Counted from the stretch's first letter, positions 9,797 through 18,204 are shown. The stretch is DNA of 64,000 bases from Nesterenkonia sp. PF2B19 (GCF_001758425.2 NZ_MDSS02000004.1:1-64000), one strand, 5' to 3'. A program made the numbers and translations. Notes: generated from the sequence alone by a model not told the origin.

Positions 9797-10007
9797 GCAG
9801 GGAACCTTTCGACGTGGGGGTGCCGCCGGCGGCGGCGCAGTACGGGCGTCTCCTCGGACGGGCTCGAGATGTCCTCGGGTCGCCGTGGAGCACCTCCCAG
9901 CCTATCGATCGTCGGCCTGTCGATCGTCGGCCTGCGGGACGCGGCGGTGGGGGAAACGGTGTGTAGGGTCCTGGGCGCGGTCCGCCGTGGTCCGTAGACT
10001 GGCCGCC

Positions 10008-10562
10008 ATGGTGGAGCAGCCGAACCGCGGAGAGCAGGAGCAACGCCTGGTCGCGGCCCTGCGCGGGACCTTCGACGTCTCGGTGATGAACTTCGGCTCC
10101 TACAACATCCTCTACGCCGCCAATCTCGAGGCGAATGATGCTCGTGCCGTCCCTCCCGGGGAGAGCGCCGACTCGGTCCAGGACGCCGTGAGCATGGCCG
10201 AGCACCTGTTGGTCGGCTACCGGCGCCAGCCCACTGAGATCGTGCTGTGCCCGGTGGATCTCGCCGAAGCGATGCCACGGATCACCGGGGCGGCCGCGGA
10301 TCCGGCGGACGACGCGACGCCGACGGTGCCCCTGCCGGTGAACATGACGAACCTGGCGGGCATGGCCGCTGAGGGCGACGCCGAGCGGGCGTCTGTGACC
10401 ATCGCCCTGTCCACCGGTCACCGCGTGGTCCTGGACGTCCGGGGTCGCGTGAGCTTCGACGAGCTGCCCGAGGTCACGCTGGACCAGCGGCGGGACGTCC
10501 GGGACTTCACGGAGTTCGTGGACTTCTTCCTGGACCGGCTCGAGGACATGAATCCCGTGTGA
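10008..10562 (+). CDS. Conserved-looking protein of unknown function
   Basis: 184 residues, soluble, acidic and without signal peptide or membrane segment. I do not recognise a family. Notable stretches are FGSYNILYAANLEA near the start, VGYRRQPTEIVLCPVDLAEAMP in the middle, and a C-terminus RDFTEFVDFFLDRLEDMNPV. I chose the ATG at 10008 because upstream codons in the same frame look non-coding and a TAGACT hexamer (9995-10000) ends 7 nt before the ATG. That spacing suggests a leaderless transcript. It is followed by a strong hairpin and a tRNA gene on the other strand, so it is probably monocistronic. Confidence 0.7.
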   Translation: MVEQPNRGEQEQRLVAALRGTFDVSVMNFGSYNILYAANLEANDARAVPPGESADSVQDAVSMAEHLLVGYRRQPTEIVLCPVDLAEAMPRITGAAADPADDATPTVPLPVNMTNLAGMAAEGDAERASVTIALSTGHRVVLDVRGRVSFDELPEVTLDQRRDVRDFTEFVDFFLDRLEDMNPV

Positions 10563-10623
10563 GCCCGGGCCCGGCGCACGGCGACGGCCCGAGTCGACAT
10601 GGCCCCGGCGCAGACGCAGGAAG

Positions 10624-10647
10624 CCCCGTCTCCAGCTGGAGACGGGG
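10624..10647. terminator. Hairpin terminator after the 10008 gene
   Basis: Perfect 10-bp stem CCCCGTCTCC / GGAGACGGGG with loop AGCT, 60 bp downstream of the stop codon. There is no long T-run on either strand, as is common for actinobacterial terminators. It may also stop transcription of the opposing tRNA-Lys gene. Confidence 0.75.
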
Positions 10648-10680
10648 TTCCCGCGGAGGCGAGACCTGCACTCGTCAGAG

Positions 10681-10753
10681 TGGGCCCCCCGGGACTCGAA
10701 CCCGGAACCTGCAGATTAAGAGTCTGATGCTCTGCCAGTTGAGCTAGAGGCCC
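10681..10753 (-). tRNA. tRNA-Lys (anticodon CUU)
   Basis: Minus-strand cloverleaf with acceptor GGGCCTC pairing GGGGCCC (one G-U pair) and discriminator A at 10681. The D arm is AGCTCAACTGGCAGAGC. The anticodon loop CTCTTAA gives anticodon CTT, and the T arm is CGGG-TTCGAGT-CCCG. Encoded length is 73 nt without CCA. It decodes AAG, the dominant Lys codon in this genome. Confidence 0.96.
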
Positions 10754-10943
10754 TCGGCTGCAGGTCGTCGCTTCCGCGATCCGTTGCTCAGTCATCTGCG
10801 CAACGACATGAAACTCTAGCACCGGCTTCGTGGCCCTGCCAACTCGAGGAGTCCTCTCCGCCTGTGATCCTCATCGCACCAGCTCAGCACCGTGCCGACG
10901 GAACCGTGAGACACCCGTCGGCACGGTGCTGAGGACCTGACGG

Positions 10944-11421
10944 TCAGGCGTGCTGGGCCCGCATGTCCCCGAGGTCCAGGCTCCCGGAGTGACGGCGCAG
11001 CAGCCAGGCGGCGGCCGCCGCCACGAGCCCGAAGACCAGGTGCCCGACGAGGCTCTGCAGGGTCATGGCGTTGATCATGAACACCGGCATGCCGAGCATG
11101 GCGGGCATGATCAGCAGGGCACCGACGACCCACAGCACGACGCCGTAGCCGGCACCGAGCAGCAGCAGCGGTGCAGGCCGAGCGCTGGTGATCACGACGC
11201 CGAACACGACGCCGAACAGCAGCGAGATGCCCATGTGCACCAGGCCTCCGACGGCGCGCTCTCGACACCGACCAGAGCGCCGACCATGGGCAACATCCCC
11301 ATCGCCGCCATCATCATGCCGAAGACGACGCCGCCCGCCAGTCTCCCAGGCCGCCATGGACAGCACGGCGTGTCAGCGTTCCCGCCGCTCCGGCGGCGTG
11401 GGCTCCCTGAGTGGAAGTCAT
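10944..11421 (-). pseudogene. Small multi-spanning membrane protein, frameshifted
   Basis: Reconstruction across frames gives an ATG at 11421 (GAGAGG upstream), a short N-terminal stretch MTSTQGAHAAGAAG, and then hydrophobic segments GGVVFGMMMAAMGMLPMVG, GLVHMGISLLFGVVFGVV, LLLLGAGYGVVLWVVGALL and GHLVFGLVAAAAAWLLRR. That is about four helices in roughly 155 residues. Frame switches near 11370 and 11255 are each equivalent to one lost base. The third segment-rich frame alone (11366-10944) has an unlikely N-terminus. It is divergent from the Crp/Fnr gene, with a dyad between them, so it may be regulated by that protein. Function unknown. Confidence 0.6.
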
Positions 11422-11504
11422 GTCCCTCTCCTCTCCACATGCCGCAGGTGCGGCACCGGGGCGTCTCCCCGGTGGTTCCATTCCACGACGCCGAACGCGA
11501 GGTA

Positions 11505-11534
11505 CTGACCCGAATGTCAGCCTGATGACATAAT
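11505..11534 (+). promoter_or_regulatory. Crp/Fnr-type dyad over a leaderless promoter
   Basis: CTGAC at 11505-11509 and GTCAG at 11516-11520 form a dyad with a 6-bp spacer, the geometry of Crp/Fnr sites. A CATAAT hexamer (11529-11534) matches a -10 element at five of six positions, and the dyad covers the -35 position. The next gene's ATG starts 8 nt after the -10, so the mRNA is probably leaderless and autoregulated. Confidence 0.55.
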
Positions 11535-11541
11535 CGATGCC

Positions 11542-12297
11542 ATGGCGCCTTCACGATTCCTCACCCTTCCCTGGCAGCAGGTGACGGCCGAGACGGCGGG
11601 CCCCGACGCCGAGATGGCCGCTCTGCGGCAGGCCGCCTGGGTGGCGCGCTGCGTGGGCCGCGGTGCATCGGCGCCCCTGAGCGCCACCGATGTCTCCGCC
11701 ATCGCGACCTACCTGACCACTCGCCAGTTCGAGCCGGGGCAGAAGCTCTTCGCCGACGGGATGGCCCCCGGAGCCGAGCCCGAGTCGGCGGGAGTGTGGA
11801 TCATCCGCAGCGGGCGGGTCGAGCTCATCGCGGGGGCGGGGGAGCGTCGCTCCGTGGTCCACGTGCTCCATCCGGGGGACGTCGACGGCGACGTGCAGCT
11901 GCTCCTGGACATGCCGTTCCCGTACACGGGCCGAGCACTGGAGGAGGTCACCGCGCTGCACTTGGAGGCCGACGGCTTCGAGCGCCTCCTGGGGCACCAT
12001 CCGGCGATCGCCCGCCGATGGCTCTCCTCGATCGCCGAGCGCCTGGCGATGAGCCAGAACCGCATCATCGGCCTGCTGGGTCGGTCATTGACCGCCCAGA
12101 TCTCCCAGGTGCTGCTGGATGAGGCAGTGCAGGGGGAGGTGCTGCTGCCTCAGCGCACCGTGGCCGCGATGATCGGCGTCCAGCGGCCCTCGCTGAACAA
12201 GGTGCTCAAGGACCTGGAGCGGCGCGGCGTGATCGGTGTCGGCTACGGGGTCATCACGCTGCGCGATGCAGAGGCGCTCGCTGAGCTGGCCCGGTGA
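11542..12297 (+). CDS. Crp/Fnr-family transcriptional regulator
   Basis: 251 residues. A cyclic-nucleotide-binding-like beta-roll (about residues 55-160) contains FEPGQKLFADG, GVWIIRSGRVELI and LHPGDVDGDVQLLLDMPFP. It is followed by a dimer helix and a C-terminal winged helix, where LPQRTVAAMIGVQRPSLNKVL forms the recognition helix-turn-helix. No cysteine cluster for an Fnr iron-sulfur centre is visible, so a ligand-binding Crp-like sensor is more likely. The start sits just downstream of a -10 box, suggesting leaderless translation. The divergent frameshifted membrane protein is a plausible target. Confidence 0.9.
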   Translation: MAPSRFLTLPWQQVTAETAGPDAEMAALRQAAWVARCVGRGASAPLSATDVSAIATYLTTRQFEPGQKLFADGMAPGAEPESAGVWIIRSGRVELIAGAGERRSVVHVLHPGDVDGDVQLLLDMPFPYTGRALEEVTALHLEADGFERLLGHHPAIARRWLSSIAERLAMSQNRIIGLLGRSLTAQISQVLLDEAVQGEVLLPQRTVAAMIGVQRPSLNKVLKDLERRGVIGVGYGVITLRDAEALAELAR

Positions 12298-12314
12298 TGT
12301 TGTGAGGCAGCGCC

Positions 12315-12551
12315 TCAGCGCAGGCCGAACAGGCGCTGCCTGTTGACCCGCCGGGTCTCGCCCCGGATGGTGAACAGCGAGATGATGGTGCCGATGTAGA
12401 AGAATCCCAGGGTCAGCAGGAAGAGGATCCCTTTGAGGATCTTCCCCAGGTAGAAGTACTGCAGCCCTGCCACGAAGAAGAAGCCCAGGATGGTGAGCAC
12501 CAGGGCGATCCCGGGATCCTTCTGCGGGCCGTCGAACGCACGAGAAGCCAT
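12315..12551 (-). CDS. TM2-domain membrane protein
   Basis: 78 residues with two transmembrane helices: IALVLTILGFFFVAGLQYFY and ILFLLTLGFFYIGTIISLF. Between them is the GK loop (LGKILKGI) typical of the TM2 domain. The role of such proteins is not established. The ATG at 12551 lies 6 nt after TAGGAT on the minus strand (12563-12558), so the transcript is probably leaderless. It converges with the Crp/Fnr gene. Confidence 0.8.
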   Translation of the reverse strand: MASRAFDGPQKDPGIALVLTILGFFFVAGLQYFYLGKILKGILFLLTLGFFYIGTIISLFTIRGETRRVNRQRLFGLR

Positions 12552-12734
12552 AGCGCCATCCTACGCCTGGCTCAGGCCCACCTCTCCTCCTGGCCCTGGC
12601 TGACCCTGTCGTACCTGTGTAGGACCGTTCCCTGGAGCCTCCTACGGCCTTGCGAGGCGCCGCAGCGGTTCCGCCGGGAACGGAGGTGCCTGACACTGGT
12701 GATCGGAACGGCCGTCGGAGACAGGAGGTTCCCG

Positions 12735-13649
12735 ATGTCGACAGGCTCGTCAGCACAGCGCAGGCGCGCCACGGTGGCAGGGAGACGACTCAGCCTGTCC
12801 AATCTGGACAAGGAGATGTATCCGGCCACCGGTATGACCAAGGCCGACGTGCAGGAGTACCTGCGGGCTGTCGCTCCGGTGATGGTGCCGCACCTTCGTG
12901 GCCGCCCGGTCACCCGCAAGAGGTGGCCCGACGGTGTCGGCACGGCGGAGAGCCCGATGAAGCCCTTCTTCCGCAAAGCCCTCGAAGACTCCGCCCCGGA
13001 CTGGGTGCCGCGGATCGATCAGCAGCACCAGGATCACACCACCACCTACCCTCTGGTGGACGATGAGGCGGTGCTGGCATGGTTCGGTCAGGTGGCGGCC
13101 CTCGAGCTGCACGTCCCCCAGTGGCGTGTCGACGACGCCGGCGACCCGCAGCCACCGGACCGCATGGTCCTCGACCTCGACCCCGGAGACGGCTCGGACC
13201 TGCGTGACTGTGCCCAGGTGGCCCGCTGGTGCGCCGAGCTGCTGGACGGCATGGCGCTGACCGGCATCCCGGTGACCTCCGGCTCGGCGGGGATCCACCT
13301 GTATGCGGCGCTTGACGGCTCACGCACTTCTCCCGAGGTGTCCGCTGTGGCCCAGGAGCTCGCGCAGGCGCTTGAGAAGGAGCATCCTGACCAGGTGGTC
13401 AGTCGGATGGACCGGTCCGCCCGACGGGGCAAGGTGTTCATCGACTGGAGCCAGAACAGCCGAAGCAAGACCACCGTGGCCCCCTACTCCCTGCGAGGAC
13501 GTCCGCGTCCGACCGTCGCGGCGCCTCGTACCTGGGAGGAGCTGGAGGATCCTGATCTGCGGCAGCTCGAATGCGATGAGGTCCTGCGGCGCGTGGCAGA
13601 CGGGCTGGACCCGCTGCAGGACCTGAGCGACAGCGACGCCGTGGCCTAG
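12735..13649 (+). CDS. Stand-alone LigD-type DNA polymerase/primase (NHEJ PolDom)
   Basis: 304 residues matching the archaeo-eukaryotic-primase-like polymerase domain of bacterial LigD, which adds nucleotides, preferably ribonucleotides, during Ku-dependent end joining. Visible motifs are the N-terminal LSNLDKEMYP, the metal-binding pair in MVLDLDPGDG (Asp147 and Asp149), the nucleotide-binding SGSAGIHLYAAL, and GKVFIDWSQN with KTTVAPYSLR. No ligase or phosphoesterase domain is fused, and no ku gene is in the window, so partners must lie elsewhere. The ATG at 12735 follows an AGGAGG Shine-Dalgarno, and an earlier ATG at 12699 lacks one. No close operon partner is seen. Confidence 0.93.
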   Translation: MSTGSSAQRRRATVAGRRLSLSNLDKEMYPATGMTKADVQEYLRAVAPVMVPHLRGRPVTRKRWPDGVGTAESPMKPFFRKALEDSAPDWVPRIDQQHQDHTTTYPLVDDEAVLAWFGQVAALELHVPQWRVDDAGDPQPPDRMVLDLDPGDGSDLRDCAQVARWCAELLDGMALTGIPVTSGSAGIHLYAALDGSRTSPEVSAVAQELAQALEKEHPDQVVSRMDRSARRGKVFIDWSQNSRSKTTVAPYSLRGRPRPTVAAPRTWEELEDPDLRQLECDEVLRRVADGLDPLQDLSDSDAVA

Positions 13650-13948
13650 AGCTCTCCCGGCCAGACGGCCGCCTCCCTGAGTCGGGCCGTGTGGAGGGGT
13701 CTGCGGGGTGACAAGTCGCCCGATGACGTCCGCTGGGAGTGATCGAGCTTTCTCGGTGACGGTCACCAGCCGGAAGGCTGACCTGCACTGATCGTGAGCC
13801 GGCGTGGCGCACGGGGGCCCTACGAGGGATCGAGGGCGTGAATTACCTCATGATTGTGTGCCCTAAAGGTCTGTGGCTGTGCTTCAATGGATGAGGATCT
13901 GTTGCGGAGCGGGCGTCCGGCTCCTCCGACCCATCCGAGGGAGACGCT

Positions 13949-14779
13949 ATGGCCGGTGAGAGGGCAGGCACTGCGCGCGATGTGGCGCGCCTGGTCGACG
14001 GGGTGGCGCTGCGCCGTCGTTGCGCGACGTCGACGGCCCAGCGGCTGCTGGCGGGCGCCGGTCGGCTGAGTCTCGTGGCATATCGAGAGGAGCCACAGCG
14101 GGAGCTTGCGGTCCTCGCCCACGGGATGACCGACGTCGGCGCCTGGCTCGTCGTCCTGGGATCAGAGGGCACGCCGACCGCTGCCGAAGGAGATGAGGCC
14201 GACGTCCGGCTGCAGATCGACCAGTTCGGTGCGCAGGCGCATGTCCGGGTGCAGGTCGCGAGTCTCCATGCGCTGGGTCGCGTGCACATGCTCAGTCCCG
14301 ATGCCGCCCACCATGCGCTCACCGAGCACGCCCTGTCAGACGAGCTGGTCGCAGCCGCCGCGGCGCCATTCGCGCGGGTGGCCATGGTGCAGAGCGACAG
14401 CGTTCTGGTCCACGCCCGCGAGGACGTGGAGAAGCTTCCGTGGGACCAGGTGGCGCAGCCAGGGGCATGGCCGCTGGGCATCGAAGAATGGAGCGCGCTG
14501 GACACCGCCGCTGCACTCGCCCCCGAGGTCGTGGCGCGGCTGATGGAAGAACTCGCGCACGGTGTGCGGCGCGGCATCCTCGGGCGGACCCTGCCGGCTC
14601 CGCGGGAGCTCGACGGGTCAGTGGAGCAAATGCTGCTCGACGTCGACGCCGAGGGGTGCACGTGGCTGGTGCGCGAGGGCGATCAGGTGCGGGCCGTCTT
14701 GATCGCGTTCGACCAGCCGGTCACGGATGCGGCCGGATTCGAGGCCGCGCTGCGGGCCTGGTGCGTGCAGGTGGCCTGA
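13949..14779 (+). CDS. Uncharacterised protein, possibly DUF2470/split-barrel type
   Basis: 276 residues, soluble. The N-terminal half (about residues 15-135) has alternating strands such as GRLSLVAYREEPQRELAVLA and RVQVASLHALGRVHML that could form an FMN-split-barrel-like fold. The C-terminal half (MLLDVDAEGCTWLVREGDQV then a helix) resembles the DUF2470 layout seen in haem/iron-related actinobacterial proteins. The match is by eye and weak, and I do not assign a function. The ATG at 13949 is preceded by GAGGGAGA. About 300 bp upstream contain no gene but hold a short dyad GGTGAC-G-GTCACC near 13755. A C-terminal Trp/Cys end (RAWCVQVA) closes the gene just before the convergent DUF1540 gene. 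Confidence 0.5.
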   Translation: MAGERAGTARDVARLVDGVALRRRCATSTAQRLLAGAGRLSLVAYREEPQRELAVLAHGMTDVGAWLVVLGSEGTPTAAEGDEADVRLQIDQFGAQAHVRVQVASLHALGRVHMLSPDAAHHALTEHALSDELVAAAAAPFARVAMVQSDSVLVHAREDVEKLPWDQVAQPGAWPLGIEEWSALDTAAALAPEVVARLMEELAHGVRRGILGRTLPAPRELDGSVEQMLLDVDAEGCTWLVREGDQVRAVLIAFDQPVTDAAGFEAALRAWCVQVA

Positions 14780-14808
14780 GGCCCCGAGCCCTCGGGCGCC
14801 CCGTCAGC

Positions 14809-15090
14809 TCACTCCTGTGAGTAGGTGAGACAGTTCGCGGTGTCACCACCGACAGTGACGGCCTCGGCGGAGCACATCAGGTCGGTGTTGTGGACGCACT
14901 CCAAGCGCTGGCACGCCCCCACGTGTCCCTCAGCGGTCGGCAGACCGCCGCGGACATCCAGGGCGATGAAGGTCCCACAGCTGGGGGAGCCGGCGGAACC
15001 GGTGATGGTGACGGCATCAGCGCGGCAGGCGCCGTCGTTGAAGGCGCACGACGTGGCGGCGCAGGACGTGACGGTGGCGAGACTGGTCAT
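14809..15090 (-). CDS. Double DUF1540 cysteine-rich protein
   Basis: 93 residues with two similar cysteine-rich halves. The first is SCAATSCAFNDGACRADAVT, and the second is the CQRLECVHNTDLMCSAEAVT type. This C-x3-C-x5-C-like spacing is the DUF1540 pattern, thought to bind a metal. Each half ends with another Cys (SCGTF, NCLTY). The ATG at 15090 was chosen because the conserved domain begins right after it. Function unknown. It is followed on the other strand by a long intergenic region. Confidence 0.85.
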   Translation of the reverse strand: MTSLATVTSCAATSCAFNDGACRADAVTITGSAGSPSCGTFIALDVRGGLPTAEGHVGACQRLECVHNTDLMCSAEAVTVGGDTANCLTYSQE

Positions 15091-15668
15091 GACAGGACTC
15101 CTCAGTGCTCTGCCCGCTCGGCGGTTCCTGAGCGGATGCCGCCAGAGTATGCCTCGATGACAGGGCCCACAAGACCAGCGCGCCTCACCGGATTCCACGA
15201 GATCTCGGGGTCGGAACCGGCACCGACCGAGGCAGGCGCGCCTGGCAGGATGACAGCACACCAGTGTGATCGAACCAGGTCTGACCTGGAGCGACGCAAT
15301 CGTCAGGCATGGTCGTCGGGCGGGACCATCGACCGCTCAGGAGAAGCCGGCCGTGCGGATGCGCCCGTGCGCGCCGTCGAGACCCACAGGAGGTGACGGA
15401 GTTCCCTGCCGGGAGGAGCGGCGGCCCGCCGCATGGAGCGGACTCCAGCCGGTCCGGCGCGCCGAGACGCTCGGACGTTCCGGGGAGGCTCGGAGGCACA
15501 TCACTGCTGGTCACTGTCCTCGGAAGACGCCTGTGACAGTGCTCACGGGTGCGTCAGAGTTGACGCACATCACAAGTCGACGCAATATGGTGTGCCTCAG
15601 CACCCGCCGGCCGACCCGCCGTCGGGTGTCTTGTCTTGTGCACAACAATCCGAGGGGACACCCACCCG
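15091..15668. other. Long intergenic region without a convincing gene
   Basis: 578 bp between the DUF1540 gene and the AbgT gene. Short open frames here lack recognisable domains and good codon bias. It holds a dyad CCAGGTC-T-GACCTGG at 15275-15289 and the stronger dyad at 15549-15568 next to the AbgT promoter. The final 130 bp are richer in A/T. Confidence 0.6.
15549..15568 (+). promoter_or_regulatory. Perfect dyad at the AbgT-gene promoter
   Basis: GTGCGTCA and TGACGCAC form a perfect 8-bp inverted repeat with spacer GAGT. It overlaps a TTGACG (15560-15565) that could be a -35 box, with CAATAT 17 bp downstream as a weak -10. This is a likely operator about 100 bp ahead of the AbgT start. 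The regulator is not identified. Confidence 0.55.
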
Positions 15669-17291
15669 ATGAGCACCACCACTCAGGAGCCGGAACCCGG
15701 CTCAAGCGCGTCAGGACCCGAGGGCGAGGACGCCGCGCGCGGACCCATCACCGGTTCGGGGAAGCGACACGGCCTCTTCCAGCGCTTTCTCGACCTCGTC
15801 GAGTTCCTCGGCAACAAGCTGCCGCACCCGGCCACGCTGTTCGCTCTGCTCGCGGCCTTCGTCGTCGTGCTGTCCTGGGCTCTCTCGCAGGCCGGGATCA
15901 GCGTCACCGACCCTCTGGAGGGCGAGGAGGTCGAGGTCTTCAACCTGCTCTCCGCAGAGGGCATCGAATGGATGTTCACCTCAGCGGTGGACAACTTCAT
16001 CAACTTCGCACCGCTGGGTGTGGTCCTGGCGACCATGATCGGCATCGGCATGGCCGAGCAGAGCGGGCTGATCGGCACGGCGCTGAAGACGTTCATCCTG
16101 TCCATCCCGCGGTTCCTGGTGACCTTCGGCATCGTCTTCGCAGGCATCATGTCCTCGGCCGCCTCCGACGCCGGCTACGTGGTGCTGCCCCCGCTGGCGG
16201 CCATCCTGTTCATCGCCGTGGGGCGCCACCCTCTGGCCGGCATCGCCGCCGCCTTCGCAGGCGTCTCGGCAGGGTTCAGCGCGAATCTGCTGCTCTCGGC
16301 CACCGACGTCATGCTCGGTGAGCTCACGATCGAGGCCGCCGCGACCGTGGACCCGGCCTATGCCGAGCAGATGAATCTCGCCATGAACTACTGGTTCATC
16401 ATCGCCTCCACCGCGCTGCTGGCCGTCGTCGGCACCCTGGTGAGCCAGTTCGTGGTCGAGCCGCGCCTCGGCTCCTGGCACGGCGAAGGCGTCCTGGCGG
16501 ATCAGGACCGCTCGGCCCTGAAGATCACCGCCGTGGAGAAGAAGGGCATGATCGCCGCCGGGATCTCGCTGGTGATCACCGTGGGTCTGCTCCTGCTGCT
16601 CATCGTCCCGGAGAACGGTGTGTTGCGCGGCGAGGACGGCGCGGTCGTCCAATCGCCGTTCATGAGCTCCCTGGTGGTGGTCATCATCATCGCGTTCTTC
16701 GTGCCAGGGCTCGTCTACGGAATCGTCACGAAGGTGGTCCGCAATGACACGGACGTGATCAACCATGTCTCCAAGACGCTGGCCGGGATGGCCATGTTCC
16801 TGGTCCTGGCCTTCACCGCAGGCCAGTTCATCGCCTACTTCAACCAGTCGAACATCGGCCTGCTGGTCTCGGTCGGCGGAGCCGACCTCCTGGAGTCCAT
16901 CAATCTCACCGGGCTGCCGCTGATCCTGCTGTTCATGGGCTTCGTGGCCGTGGTGAACCTGCTGGTCGGGTCGGCCTCGGCGAAATGGGCCATGCTCGCC
17001 CCGGTCATGGTGCCGATCCTGATGCATCTGGGCATCTCTCCGGAGTTCACCCAGGCGGCCTACCGGGTCTCGGACTCCGCCACGAACATCCTCAGCCCGC
17101 TGATGACCTACTTCGCGATCGTCATCGCAGTGGCGCAGAAGTATGACAAACGCATCGGCATCGGCTCCCTGATCTCCGTGATGCTGCCGTACTCGCTGGC
17201 CTTCATGGCGGCCTGGACGCTGATGACCACGGGTTGGATGTGGCTGGACCTGCCGCTGGGGCCGAATGCGCCGATCCACTACGAGCCCTGA
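15669..17291 (+). CDS. AbgT-family transporter
   Basis: 540 residues with about 11-13 membrane segments. AbgT proteins import p-aminobenzoyl-glutamate or export sulfonamide-like antimetabolites, driven by cation gradients. Family features are the start FLDLVEFLGNKLPHPATLFA, the hairpin region SSAASDAGYVVLPPLAA, NLLVGSASAKWAMLAPVMVP and the second hairpin RVSDSATNILSPLMTYFAI. The N-terminus is hydrophilic. The ATG at 15669 follows CGAGGGGA; an upstream GTG at 15636 is less likely. Amidohydrolase partners (AbgAB) are absent, so export or a different substrate is possible. Confidence 0.93.
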   Translation: MSTTTQEPEPGSSASGPEGEDAARGPITGSGKRHGLFQRFLDLVEFLGNKLPHPATLFALLAAFVVVLSWALSQAGISVTDPLEGEEVEVFNLLSAEGIEWMFTSAVDNFINFAPLGVVLATMIGIGMAEQSGLIGTALKTFILSIPRFLVTFGIVFAGIMSSAASDAGYVVLPPLAAILFIAVGRHPLAGIAAAFAGVSAGFSANLLLSATDVMLGELTIEAAATVDPAYAEQMNLAMNYWFIIASTALLAVVGTLVSQFVVEPRLGSWHGEGVLADQDRSALKITAVEKKGMIAAGISLVITVGLLLLLIVPENGVLRGEDGAVVQSPFMSSLVVVIIIAFFVPGLVYGIVTKVVRNDTDVINHVSKTLAGMAMFLVLAFTAGQFIAYFNQSNIGLLVSVGGADLLESINLTGLPLILLFMGFVAVVNLLVGSASAKWAMLAPVMVPILMHLGISPEFTQAAYRVSDSATNILSPLMTYFAIVIAVAQKYDKRIGIGSLISVMLPYSLAFMAAWTLMTTGWMWLDLPLGPNAPIHYEP

Positions 17292-17451
17292 GTGACGACG
17301 CTCCACGGACCGAAGATCGATCTGGTCCGCTCGTGATGCTGGTGGCGACACGGCGAGGGCGAGCGGCGTCTCTGCTGTGAGATCGCAGGTGCCGGGCGGC
17401 TCGTGAAGTGTGCTTCTTCCGTTCCGGCACTTGTGGTGTCGCGTCCACGTC

Positions 17452-18114
17452 TCAGGGCCTGATCAGTTCGGCGGTGGCACAGTCGACGGCCTGACGAAGG
17501 GAGTCATCGGTGATCCCGAGGGCCCATTGGGCGACGTCGGTGATGAATCGGTGGTAGGTCACATGGTCGAAGGGTGTCGGTGAGTTCACGTACGCCCCGG
17601 CGCCGTCGACGGCGACGAATATGCGGACGCAGGCGGCGAATGGATCCTGCGCAGGGAAAGCCCCCTCGGCGATGCCGTCCCGGATCAGCCCCATCAGACG
17701 CTCTCTGTCCTGCTCCTCCTGGGCCACGAGTGCCTCTCCGAGGCGCGGGTGATGCCGAGAGAGATGGCGGGCGTTGAGCCACAGTCGGGCCAGATCGTCG
17801 GCGTGGCCACCTTCCAGCCGGGCGATCATTCGGGCCAGCCGTGTCAGCGGTGCACCTTCTGCGGGGATCAGTCGAGTGCGTTCGTCCGAGAGTGCGCGTT
17901 CGCACGCGACCACCAGAAGATCCTCGACGGTGGGGAAGTAATGGCTGATCAGGCCTGGCCTGACGTCGATGCCGGCGGCGACGGCCCGCAGAGTGATCTT
18001 CTCGAGGCCCGCTGTGACCGCCAGTCGGGCAGCTTCCGCGATGATCTCGTCCCGACGTTCGCCGGGGGCCTTGCGGGAGTTCGTGGATGTGACCCTTGAC
18101 ACCATGCCTTCCAT
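17452..18114 (-). CDS. TetR-family regulator of the NCS1/NylB operon
   Basis: 220 residues. The N-terminal TetR helix-turn-helix (about residues 15-60) reads RRDEIIAEAARLAVTAG, ITLRAVAAGIDVRPGLISHY and FPTVEDLL. The rest is a helical ligand and dimer domain. The start is taken as ATG 18114 (MEGMVSRV), with ATG 18105 as the alternative. It is divergent from the NCS1 permease gene, and a large palindrome fills the gap, so it very likely represses both itself and the permease-hydrolase operon. The inducer is probably the transported compound or a hydrolysis product (inference). Confidence 0.92.
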   Translation of the reverse strand: MEGMVSRVTSTNSRKAPGERRDEIIAEAARLAVTAGLEKITLRAVAAGIDVRPGLISHYFPTVEDLLVVACERALSDERTRLIPAEGAPLTRLARMIARLEGGHADDLARLWLNARHLSRHHPRLGEALVAQEEQDRERLMGLIRDGIAEGAFPAQDPFAACVRIFVAVDGAGAYVNSPTPFDHVTYHRFITDVAQWALGITDDSLRQAVDCATAELIRP

Positions 18115-18115
18115 C

Positions 18116-18160
18116 TTATTGGATGAGTGACCAACAGAGTGTTGGTCATAAGACCAATAA
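18116..18160. promoter_or_regulatory. Nested TetR operator
   Basis: Two dyads share one centre at 18138. The inner one is GACCAACA (18129-18136) / TGTTGGTC (18140-18147) with a 3-bp spacer, and the outer one is TTATTGG (18116-18122) / CCAATAA (18154-18160). All arms are perfect. The layout would suit two TetR dimers. It touches the tetR start and lies 45 bp upstream of the permease start. Confidence 0.8.
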
Positions 18161-18204
18161 CCGGCGTGACCGGTGCGGATCGTGCACTGGAGCAGGGAGA
18201 TGTC

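Noticed and set aside
15185-15540. Possible small genes in the 578-bp gap before the AbgT gene
   Set aside because: Several short frames exist on both strands, but none has a good ribosome site, codon bias or recognisable product.
15669-17291. Assigning the AbgT protein to p-aminobenzoyl-glutamate import
   Set aside because: No AbgA/AbgB amidohydrolase genes are adjacent, and family members also act as drug exporters, so the substrate is left open.
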